Of a stretch of 64,000 bases of DNA, positions 10,339 to 20,223 are shown piece by piece. The notes below the pieces were generated by a model. It did no database searches, was not told the origin of the DNA, and was given only the letters and a program-made list of their open reading frames with translations. Positions within the stretch are counted from its first letter, which is position 1, and the number at the start of each line of letters is the position of its first letter. The position numbers and the translations under genes are program-made. Source of the DNA: Diphasiastrum complanatum (lineage: Eukaryota > Streptophyta > Lycopodiopsida > Lycopodiales > Lycopodiaceae); contig CM055095.1 of NCBI GenBank assembly GCA_029204225.1, positions 31,446,936-31,510,935 of the forward strand, given 5' to 3'.

Positions 10339-10810
10339 TGTTATGTCCATGACCAGTACATAGGATACAGTATGTTCCTAGTCTTGGATACACGGTACTC
10401 CAGTGAAACAAATTGTTAGTTATGCCACATCATACTGGACGTGACCCGAAAGTAACTAATATCCTTGTGAGGCCCAGAACACACTAAATGGAGTTTAGAC
10501 AAGGTATGAGACAGTGTGTGCACTTAGGACTCTATTCTAGGTGAATCTATGTATAGGGAACTTAGGGATATGCATGGCTATGTGTCCAGGATGCTTTTGG
10601 CTCTATATATTGGGTCCAAACTTGTCCTACTCCTCATTATGATTGTGGATTCATTGCCACTCTACATTCATGCTTCTTGTTCCTTGGCTTGGGAGTGAGG
10701 CTTCTAGAGATTGATTGGATGTTTCTACTTGGTTGGGTGGTTTCTCCATAGTGTGTTATCATTGTGTTTGTGATTTGTAAGCAGGATCTAAGGAGCTTTC
10801 CCTTATAGTA
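10339..10810 (+). repeat. gypsy 3' LTR
   Basis: The LTR starts TGTTATGTCCATG straight after a purine run (TTTAAGGAGGGAAGA, 10,323-10,337) at the end of the gypsy pol. The right border near 10,810 is inferred from similarity with the tail of the 3355-5143 element and is uncertain. Confidence 0.65.
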
Positions 10811-10865
10811 GCGACAAATTCAATTCCACTTTTTTGTCTTTTCTAGAAAATTTCTCAAAGAGAAC

Positions 10866-11235
10866 ATGACATCCATGGGTTCATATCTCTTGGAACATGG
10901 TGAGAGGTTAACATCTTCCAACTATGCTATTTGGAAGATAAGAATGGAATCATTATTGGTTCTTCAAGATGTAATGGACATTGTGTTAGGAATTGAAGTA
11001 GAACCTGAAGGTCCTAATGAAGCAGCTCAAACATTCAAGAAGAGATCCAAAGATTTGTCATTGGAAGTTGGCAAAGAGAATCTTGAGATATGTATCTTCC
11101 ACCTTAGACTATGGATTGATCTATAGAGGTGAAGATCTAACATTGGTTGCATTTTCAATCTCGGATTTTGCAGGAGACAAAGTGGACAGAAATCTACAAG
11201 TGCATACACAGTTTTTATTGCAAGAAATCTAGTTT
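10866..11235 (+). pseudogene. copia gag start joined to RNase H by internal deletion
   Basis: The frame opens with a copia gag start ('NYAIWKIRMESLL', 'MDIVLGIEVEPEG'), close in sequence to the gag at 286-869. At about 11,055 it passes, with a one-base frame shift, into RNase H sequence ('AKRILRYVSSTLDYGLIY', 'FSISDFAGD', then a decayed RKST-like stretch). Gag capsid, protease, integrase and reverse transcriptase between these points are gone. This is a deletion derivative, and no product can be expected. Confidence 0.8.
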
Positions 11236-11239
11236 TTTG

Positions 11240-12530
11240 GTTGGTCTACCTTGCTTGCTTATTATATACAAGATAGACCTCATGTTTAAGTGCCCTAATC
11301 TTTGATGCCATAAATGATCATCTGAATTACTCACAAAAGTGTATAATCATGACTCAAGATATATAAATTTCCTTCTCTGTGTGTAGAGAGGACTACATTC
11401 GAATCTTTGTCAAGAATGGTACATCGACTACAAGTAAACAAAGCTCTATAGCCTTGATCAGTGATCTTGCTTATAGACAATTTATTCTTTGCTAGTTCGG
11501 GTATATAGAGTACACCATCAAGCTGTTTAGTGATACCATCTGGAAACTGCAGTCGAATAGAGCCTTGGCCTTCAACTTTGTGTGAGCTTGAGTCTCCAAA
11601 GACCATTTATAGGCAACTCTACATGGTTGATCTTGAACCATCACCGCCTTTTCTTCTTCTTGAGAGTCTCTGATAGAGTCAGAGACTCCTTCTTGGTATT
11701 GTTGCATCTTTTTCTTCGCTTCATTATGCTTGAGAATCCGACAATCCTTGATATCATGATTCTCTTGCAATATTTGCAAAAGAGTTTGGTCTTGGCAGAT
11801 TGTTGTCGACTTTGTTATTGTTGTTGTGTTGAATCTGTCTGCTCAGCCTTTGTCTTCTTGTCCTTGAAGTTCTTCTTCTTGATTTGTTGCTTATTGGAGT
11901 ACAAGGCCATTGTCTTGTTACTTGAAGTAGATAAGTTTTTTCTCATTACTTCTTCCTGTAGTAGACTTGTTGTCAGCTTCTAGAGTGATAGCGTAGGAGT
12001 ATTGCCCAAAAGCAATACTAGATTGTCGTAGGAGGGAGGAATACTGGCAAGAAGAGACATAGTAGAATCTTCTTCTGAAATTGGCAAACCTATTGTAGCT
12101 AATTGATTCAACAATTGCTTGAACTCATTCAGATGATCACTGACTGAGGTACCTTCGCTCATTTTGAGGGTAAGGACTTTCTTTCTCAAAAGAGAAAAGT
12201 CAATACATCTGATGTTTCATAAATGCTTGTCAAAATATCTCATGCTTCTTTCAAAGTGGAACAATTTGATACATGAGCTATCTGAGTATCTTTTAAATTT
12301 AAGGATACAATGGCAAGTGCTTTGCCATCCTTTGCCTCCCATATGGGTAGCAATTCTGGTTCAGTCAGTCTGGCTATTGAACCATTAACGTATCCCCATA
12401 GCTCTTTTTCGATCAGTATCATTCTCATCCTGAATTTCCACATGTGGAAATCATCTCCGTTGAACTTATTGATCAATCGGATTTTTGAGGTTGATTCTTC
12501 CATGAAAATCGAAGAACAAAGATTGTACAC
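11240..12530 (-). pseudogene. Ty1/copia gag and protease relic
   Basis: Read leftwards from 12,530: gag N-terminus ('NGDDFHMWKFRMRMIL', 12,240-12,530), gag C-terminal half ('VSDHLNEFKQLLNQLA', 11,980-12,189), a zinc-knuckle remnant near 11,770 ('NHDIKDCRILKHNEAKK'), the protease-downstream region ('FGDSSSHKVEGQGSI', 11,331-11,606) and the GAG-pre-integrase motif 'WHQRLGHLN' near 11,285. Frame changes and stops divide it into at least four pieces. It ends there; integrase, reverse transcriptase and RNase H are missing. The primer-binding site and LTR are upstream at 12.6-13.2 kb. Confidence 0.85.
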
Positions 12531-12605
12531 AAATCAATTATAAACTAGCTCTGAAATATAAACTTCTTTAGGTTCTTTTGATCTCAAGACTCTAGTGTAT
12601 CCAAA

Positions 12606-12622
12606 ACGAGGCTCTAATACCA
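12606..12622 (-). promoter_or_regulatory. copia primer-binding site, variant
   Basis: On the minus strand this reads TTTGGTATTAGAGCCTC, a one-base variant (TGGTATTAGAGC) of the tRNA-iMet primer site. It lies just inside the LTR that ends at 12,626. Confidence 0.75.
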
Positions 12623-12625
12623 AAC

Positions 12626-13231
12626 TGATGGGAATGACACAGGGTTTCTCAGGCCGCAGCGGAATCGAAGGTGCTGAGCACGTGATCCTACTTACAGAAA
12701 CAAGTAATTGCTATATTCAGAATAATTTTTTTTCTCTCTCTCTTTGATCTCTAACTCTTAGGAGTCAGATACTGAGTTATCAATTTTCTGGCTTCAATCT
12801 CTCTGATCGGTATTGTTCTTCTACAGTGATCTTATTTGTATGTTGTCTCTAATCACTCATTTTCTTATATAGTTGTTTGATGACCTTATGTTGTTCTAAT
12901 TTTACAATTACAAGATCATTTACAGTTTTGTAGTTGATCAATTAGCTCGGTTATTCACGGGAGTGTGAAGACGTAGACAGGTCATGTACGAAGTCTTGTG
13001 TAGATCTATTGATCCTTGCATTCCTCGCAAAACCTTATGTTCCTCGGTTTGGCTGGAATGTTGAGTAGAACACATTTGTCACAGCCCTCGCATTCGCCTA
13101 TTGAAGTTTGCGTGAAAAATTACAGACTGTGCGAGAAATGGTTCATTTCTACAGACTGTTTGTAAGAGAGTGATTTCCTTGAGTGAACTAAAGGGTAGTT
13201 AGAGTGAGTAGGAGTAAGATTAACTCCAACA
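12626..13231 (-). repeat. copia 5' LTR (minus-strand element)
   Basis: In element orientation it starts TGTTGGAG at 13,231 and ends CATCA at 12,626, about 606 bp, next to the primer-binding site. It abuts a gypsy integrase at 13,240, so it probably inserted there. No target duplication can be checked because the other end is missing. Confidence 0.75.
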
Positions 13232-13239
13232 CAATGATG

Positions 13240-14010
13240 GTACCAAAAACTCTACTGGCATTACTGCATCTTGACCATAAACCAGTTGAAATGGCATCTG
13301 ATCTGTGCTACCCTTATATGTTATCCTAAATGCCCATGGAGCAGCATATAGCTTATGTTCCCAATCAGATCTGCTAGCTTTCGACTATTTTCGTGATAAC
13401 GTTACACAAGATCTTATTGGATGATTCTGATTGCCCATTACCTCGAGGATAATATGGTGTGCTGAATCGATGGATCATGAAAAATTCTTCCAATAGAACC
13501 TTGATGGTTTCATTGACAAAATGGCTTTCGCGATCACTAACTATCTCAACCAAGCATCTGAATCGCACAATGATATGTTCATATAGAAGTTTGGCAGTAG
13601 TCCTAGCATCAGCCACTCGCATTCCCTTGGCTTCTACCCACTTGGTTAGATAATCCGTAGCCACAATAATATATTGGGCTTTTCGCTGCTGGGTGGATGG
13701 GACCAATATAGTGCAATCTCCACTTCTCAAATGGTGTCTGAGTTATGACTGGATGTAACAGATCATAATTAATTCATTTTAGTCGGTCTCCTGGCTCGCT
13801 AACACACATCATATTTTCTTAAGTATTCTTCTGTATCCTTATAAATTGTCGGCCACTAGCATCCTGATTGCAAAATCTTGCAAACTGTAATGTCAAATGC
13901 AAAATGACCACCACCCATACCCTCATGTGATAATGATATAATCTGGGTGGTGTCTCACTCCAGTTTCTAGAATTATCAAATATGGTCAAATTCAGGGAGT
14001 GATGAACCCA
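13240..14010 (-). pseudogene. Ty3/gypsy (Tat/Athila-type) integrase relic
   Basis: The minus strand encodes, from about 14,000 leftwards: an H2C2 zinc-binding region ('HEGMGGGHFA', 'CKILQSGCWWPTI'), the catalytic core ('ATDYLTKWVEAKGMRV', 'EIVSDRESHF', 'YYPRGNGQSESSNKI', 13,374-13,730) and the region after the core ('HKLYAAPWAFRITYK', 'PFQLVYGQDAVMPVEF', 13,240-13,370). A stop near 13,375 and a break near 13,740 interrupt it. The TDYLTKWVEA pattern is typical of non-chromovirus plant gypsy lineages and differs from the 3.4-10.3 kb family. Confidence 0.85.
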
Positions 14011-14600
14011 CTAGCTATAATCTCCTGAATTTTACTGTGGAGCTATTTTGGTTGTACAACTACTCGAATACAACATCGAGTTGATATTACAAAAATTGAA
14101 TCCAAGGGAGAATAACTCCTATGACACAACTAAAGTGAAAGGGGCTAAGATGTTTGAACATAAGGATGTAAACAAAGTTGTATGTCTTTGTTGAAGGAAA
14201 AGCTTTTTTATTTAAGAATTTGTTTGTGTGCACATGTTATATTTAAGAGTTTGTTTGTGTGCACATATTTGTTTGTGTGCACATGTTATATTGTTGTACA
14301 CGGTAATGGAGGTTTTTCAAACTTAGAAGATGAACTCCTTGAATGCTTGACTTGTTACGAACCATGCAATAGTGGGTGTGAGTCTTTTGCATCGCCCTTG
14401 TGGATTTTGATAGAAACTTTTGTTTATCATGGATGTTCGATCAAGGAGAGTTTTAGAAATATGCTCTTTGCATACAAATCAATGGCATAATGACTTTGTA
14501 ATTATTGTTGACTAAGTGCCAATTGTCAATTAATGAGCTGCTATAGTTTAGTTGCCTCTAGTATATTTTACAAAGTCTTGTTCTAATGTGAAAAAGAGAA
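14011..14600. other. non-coding; short tandem repeat at 14,218-14,291
   Basis: I recognise no gene. A unit of about 30 bp containing TTTGTTTGTGTGCACAT recurs two to three times at 14,218-14,291. An open frame of 102 codons overlaps this repeat and has no recognisable domain. Confidence 0.5.
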
Positions 14601-14767
14601 ACACCCTGGTGCATTTATTCATAGGAAAAAGTAGTAGATACATTGATGAAAAAGATATATACACCCCGAAGGGGAAGTTTAAACAAAAGTAGGCTCAAAC
14701 AAGAGCGAAGCTTGCAATAAAGTTGAGATTAATCCAAATCCTGGCATTAAAAATAAAAGTGCATAAA
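14601..14767 (-). other. probable 3' UTR of non-LTR element
   Basis: Non-coding sequence just after the stop of the non-LTR element. The end of the element may lie near 14,590, but no target duplication or poly(A) tract could be fixed. Confidence 0.35.
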
Positions 14768-17700
14768 CTATGATGATGTCTGTGGGAGTCTGCTAACTGA
14801 CTGCAGCAGATCAGAAAGGTGAAGAGGTGGTGAGTCGGCTAATGAAGGTAGATGAGATGTAGCAGACCCAACCACTGTCGCCCATTGCAGAATAGATAGG
14901 GCCTGAGCACGTTGCAGGGCAATGGAAACACGTTGTTTGAAAGAAGCCACGAGAATAGAACCAGGAATACCTTGACGCTCTGCCGTCTGATGAGAACACA
15001 TGCGAAGAAAATCCTCAAAGCATCGATGCAAGGTGCCATAAGTCTCAATAGCCAAGGGAAGGAAAGCATCAGTGGGGTGCCTGTCGGAGTAGATTTTTTT
15101 CCTTCTCTTGTGCTGCCACACCTGCTGCTTCTCATGGTGTGAAGGCAGAGCGAAGCAATAGGTCACCACGCGTGGGATCACCAACAACATCTGCCAAAGT
15201 ACGAAGCCCATCCCGAGAGAGGACAATGTCAACACGCCTGCGGGAAGAGTGGGACGTGAAAGAAGGAAGTACATGAGACTGCTCTCTGAGGACATGGAAT
15301 CCTCCATCTCTGGCTATAGCGGCCGTTGCATCCCTGACAACATCATGCGTAGCTGTGCGCTCACTCCCAGAAGGACAGCGGAGGAGGTGGATAGCAAGAG
15401 CATCAATAGGGTGACCACAAACACACCTGGAGAGACCCAAGACCGAAGGATGAGGAAGCCCCAAGCGAAGACGAAGAGCAGTGGTGAAGATGGCTGAAGA
15501 CAACTGGAAGGAAGGAATAACAGGTCGAGCTGACAGCCAAGCCCTGGCACCAGGACCCGCACAAGAAAGAAGCCAAGCTCTATGCAACGCGGAAGGACCC
15601 TTAGAGAGCATGCTGGAAAGGGTATGCTTGTGCATGCGCTCCAAGAGGGTCTCTTGCAGGTGATCTGAGCTGAAAGTGAGGAGTTGTTCAAAAGTGCTGA
15701 AAAGGCAGAAAACCGCTATCCACATGAGCAATGCAATCCGCCAAGAGAAAGCGAAAGCCAGAAAGGAACCGAGAAGACAAAGCAGGGGCGACAAGAGCCC
15801 AGCTCCCAAGAAAAGCTGCAGGTGCAGAGGAAACCGTAGAGAGAAGACCCACACCTCCACAAGAAATGGGTAACCGAGTCTGGTTTTGAGCTGAAAGGGT
15901 CTCCACACCATCCAAAGAACCTGGGCCCAAAAGGCGGCCAAAAACATCCATAAGAGAGTTGTCAAAGGAAGAGAGGAGATGCAAAAAGTCCGGAGTAGGG
16001 GGGAAAGTCCGCAGCAGATAAAAAGGACGTTGGATAAAGCAAGACATCAAGATGCCAAACGCGACCTGAGTGTCGCCCAACCGGGGAAGCAGATCTGAAT
16101 GAGCAACATCCTCCTAGAGAGCCTCACCAAGAAAAGCAGAGCTGAAGGAAGCAGACCCAAAAGGAACACCCAGAATGCGAATGCCATCCGAAGGAGTAAG
16201 GAATCCGTGAGGAGGAACAAAGTTCGGGGGAAGACCAGCTGGAGACCACACTGAACACTTGCGAGGTTGAATAGACAAACCAAGAGAAGCCAGCTGCTCA
16301 GAGAAATGATGAAATGCGAGGAGCACCGTAGGAGCAGGACCAACAATATGAGTGTCATCAGCAACCGAAGGAAATAAGCAGGAGGGAAAGGCTTCTGCAG
16401 AAGCTCGAAGTGCACGGAAATGAGCCAGAGCGAAAAGAGGACCAGCCAAAGGATCACCTTGACGAGTACTTGCTGCAGACTGGATAGTAGAAAGATCCCC
16501 AGAGCGCACATGGTGACTATAAAAGAGAGGAGTCTCAGTAGCATAGAACAACCGCACAAATGGGATAAGCTGAGCCAACTCACCACCAGCCGCGCGCAGC
16601 TCCTGCAAGATCGCAGCCCTAGAAACAGAGTTAAAAGCATTGGAAACATCCACTTGGAGAACAACCCAGTCAGGATGGAGATCAAGAGTGGCACGCAAAC
16701 CATGAATGACAGCTTCACAACCGCCAGGAGTAGAGACGCCAAACTAATGAGGGGAGAGAAAAGAGGCGAAAATCTGTTGAAACTTAAAACAGATAGAGCG
16801 ACTAAACGAAGGAGGACTTCGCCAATAGCGATGGGACGGACGCCACCCGAGGCTTTAGGCATGGCGATCAAACGAGATGCAGACAAAAGATGTGTGACAG
16901 AAGAAGGAATGAGAGGCGATAAAAGAGCAGACCTGAAAGAGTTGAACAAAGCCACTAGCAGAGTCCTCAGGTGGAAAGCAATCACGAAGGTGTTCATAGA
17001 CCAAACCGGAGGGACCACCAACAACAAGACGAGGACTACAATGGAAGGCACGAGAGAAAAAATCACGATCAAGCACCAAGTCAACATCAGACACAAAGTC
17101 CTCCACAAACAAGGGAAGAATACCTTCAGAAGCAGGATACAGAGTTTGGAGAGCAGCAACAGTATCAGCAAAAGAGGGAGCGGGTGTGAGAGGAGCTAAA
17201 GCTCGAGCTGCACGAGAATACTCACCAACTTGCCCAAGATGAAGGGTGTGACGAAGGCGACGGTGGAGAGGTGGGGCGCCTTGAGGTTGAGAGTCCTGTG
17301 AGTTGCGAGCAGCAAGTGCCTGACAACGCACAAAGTGTTCATCATGAAGCGTTTCCCGATCTCCCGATAGAAAGCGACGAAGGCAAGCACGAGTTTCTCT
17401 ATGACCAGCATCTCCACCCCTCAGAGGAAGGACTAGACACCAAAGGGGAAAAAGAAGAAACAGATGCCAAGCCGCAATGTCAAAGGGGTCAATAGCCAAA
17501 CGATCAAGAGGAAGGCGCATAGCAACTTGAGTTTCACGACGGAGAGCGAGGGGAATATGAAAGTAGAGCCTTGGACGAGGGAAGCCCAAGTGAAAAGCTC
17601 TGAGGATGTCAAGGGAAGAAATCCAAGACCAAGCTGAAGCAGAGGGAGAATGGGATGCAGAAAGAGGAGCGCGATCATGAGACGACTGAAGCAGCGCAGG

Positions 17701-18003
17701 ACAAGAACGCTAGTGACGGGCAAGACCTCCTCTAGGAGAGAATAAACGACCACAAGCATGGCAAGGAACCCGTTCAGAGGGTTGAGAAGGCAATGCAACA
17801 AGGGTCGAAGGAGGTTCACAACCAAGCGAGGGGGCAACAATGCCATGGGAAAAGGTGGGCGAAGGAGGAACAAAGGGTGTTGTGGCAAGCGAGGAACCCA
17901 GCACAGCCTGACGCGAATGAGGAGAGGAGTCAGGAGGGAGAGATATAGTTGAAGCAGGTCGTTCGAGACTGAGAGAACGAAGCAGGGAGATGTCCGAAGC
18001 CAT
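14768..18003 (-). mobile_element. non-LTR retrotransposon relic with C2H2 finger, RT and restriction-like endonuclease
   Basis: Read leftwards from a start at 18,003: a serine/proline-rich N-terminus; one C2H2 finger ('CHACGRLFSPRGGLARH', about 17,715-17,765) broken by a stop after the second histidine; a linker; the reverse transcriptase with 'MPKASGGVRPIAIGE' (near 16,850), 'LQVDVSNAFNSV', 'STRQGDPLAGPLF' and 'VADDTHIVG' (near 16,360, the catalytic pair); a thumb region; a cysteine-histidine motif ('CVCGHP' to 'HLLRC', near 15,375); and a PD-(D/E)XK-like block ('RRVDIVLSRDGL', near 15,230). Frame shifts near 16,940, 16,790, 15,700 and 15,170 and stops near 17,711 and 16,747 inactivate it. 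This domain order is that of R2/CRE/NeSL-type elements. The segment is clearly richer in G+C than its surroundings. Confidence 0.75.
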
Positions 18004-20034
18004 GAGAACAACTGTACAAAGGGAGCCCTGTGATGGACCACCTCACCAACTAAACCGAGATCTTTTTTATATTTTTTTTTATTATTCTTCACACGGAATG
18101 CCGTTAACCTCGATGGAGCCGTCGGCCGTTGTAAGCCTTTTGCAATAGATTCCGAAAAAATGTTATGAAAGCTCTACCGGTGCTCCTTTGCTCCCAAGTG
18201 AGAGAACTTCTTCATGTAGTTGCAGTCGGAACGGTACATCCTATAATTCTAAATATGATGGAAAGTACTTCTCAAGGTAGCCTCTACCAACGACAAGCTT
18301 GCCCACAACCAAAAGTGCCCTAAAACTCTATATGATATTCAGCGATGGTGTAGATGCTCCACGATGTGCTCAAATCTCTCTCAACTCAGATGAACAATGT
18401 AATTTGCTAGCAATTCTGCAAATCTTCATTTGTGCTCTGCTCTGCTCTCTCCAAGAGTTGCAACATTCAAAGTGCTTCCAAAGATCTTCAAAGCAGCAAC
18501 GTAGATTATGAACGAAGCCTCTGAAAAATTTGTAGCCTGCCTGCGCTACTCCACCTCTCTATAGAGCTTTTGGAATCTCTGTTATAGCAAACTGGATAAT
18601 TATGTTGGGCTCCCTGGAAAACTTCCAAAATCTTTCCACTGCTCAGAAAAAGGTTATTCCACTGCCCGCTGCAACCAGGCTTTGTTGTGACCTATTTGCA
18701 AATTGTCTGCAAATCAGCCACTCTGAACGGCCTGCGAAGTGCCAGGGTTATTGCCTGTGGATCCTTCCTACGATTGATGTAGTGCTAGCTGCGTAATCAG
18801 CTCTTTGCCTGTTGGTTTTATATCTTCACCCATGATCTGAAGGTGTTTTGTTGCTACTACCACACGCTCGCTCTCTCTCTGTCAAGACCAACAGACAAAT
18901 GTGAAGAGACACATCTCTACATAGCTTCATCTCACTTGTCATATCATTGTGCAATTCTCCTACACATTTCCCATCACTCAAGATTGAATGCATTCTTGTG
19001 AGCTTTGATCTTCAACAAATGTCTTGGTATGTGGCATGTATGTGAATTCCTCCACTCAAGTTGAGGCATGAGATTCGATTCCACTTAGGCACGCATGAAG
19101 ATACAAGTTCAATTAGATCTTGTTGAGATCCCATCTATTTGCTAAAATTTCTAGGACAAAACAATGATCAACATTGTTTTGGTGTTCAAAATTGTTAATT
19201 TTTCAGGTATTGATTTTTTAAACAATACCATGTCGATTGTCTTGAATTAATTTATAAAAATAAAATAAAAAAAAACTAGAGAACAGCTTGATAGATGTGC
19301 TTGGAACAGTGTATCATTGAAGTTAAATGAATTCATCTGCCTACCAATACTTAGTCTACCAATAGTTATTTTGTTTTAAGGTAGCCTCACTACAAGAACA
19401 TCAAATTGGGGATATCACATCTATTACGTACCTAAGTTCCTCCTCAGCTTCACTAGTTCACATGGTTCACATCTCAAAGTAAAGAGGTTTCTCTTACGTT
19501 GAATTGACCTTAGGATGATAGGTTATAGTGAATCAAAATGCTGGTGAATTGGTAAAGTAGATAAGAATGTAGTCATCACCTGCTGGTTTGGGTGATAAGG
19601 AGCTAAAATTTAAAGCATAAAATTGCCCTCCACCCCTTAACAACCCTGAACTCCCATGAAGCATTTGCAATTTGAAAAGCGGATGGTATACATGAAGTGT
19701 TCATAGTGCACTAAAGACAAAAAGGAAGCTACAGTTATTTCTCCGCTCTCCATATAAGCTTTTATAAGAAACGACCTCTCTTTTTTTATCAGTCAGAAGA
19801 AATTGACAGCCATAGATCACCTACAAATTGGTAATCTTGTCAGATATATTGTGATTAAAGAAGCGGTGACCTCTCTGATCACTATCTCCTGCGCGCAATT
19901 AAATTCTCAATGATCAAACTTTGAATGTTAAAGTTTAAACATACATTGTAAAAATAGATCAGCTTTGTACAAAATTGCAGCACTGCTTGACAGTGCATAT
20001 GGTGCTCAAGAAAAGTTCTCGGAATAATAACTAA
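18004..20034. other. intergenic sequence and probable SWI3 3' flank
   Basis: I see no recognisable coding sequence. The left part may hold the 5' UTR of the minus-strand non-LTR element. The right part must contain the 3' UTR of the SWI3 gene, but I could not find a convincing AATAAA on the minus strand close to the stop. Confidence 0.45.
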
Positions 20035-20223
20035 TCAGATGCGTCGGGAAAAATCGGGAAGCCTATGTTGACCAGGTATACTTCCCACAGAAAATTGCTG
20101 CTGTGCAAGCTTCAGTCTGTCAGCAAAGACTTGCAACCTTGCCTGCTCAAGCTGCATTCTTTCTTTCTCCAGTAGAAATTCCAGCTCTTCGAAATGTTCA
20201 AGCTTGCTGTGAAGTTTTTTCAA
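20035..20223 (-). CDS. SWI3: SWI3 exon 6 (leucine zipper, stop)
   Basis: Acceptor CAG lies directly before 20,223 and the TGA stop is at 20,037-20,035. The exon starts in phase 0 with a TTG leucine codon, completing '[21 protein letters not shown]'. It carries heptad-spaced leucines ('[20 protein letters not shown]') and ends with a short basic tail. Confidence 0.88.
   Translation of the reverse strand: MKKLHSKLEHFEELEFLLEKERMQLEQARLQVFADRLKLAQQQFSVGSIPGQHRLPDFSRRI

Noticed and set aside
14912-15873. Several plus-strand frames over the nuclease part of the non-LTR element
   Set aside because: They are antisense shadows of the minus-strand coding sequence.
16420-17199. 259-codon plus-strand frame opposite the non-LTR reverse transcriptase
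   Set aside because: The minus strand carries clear RT motifs. The plus-strand frame is its GC-rich shadow and has no domain.
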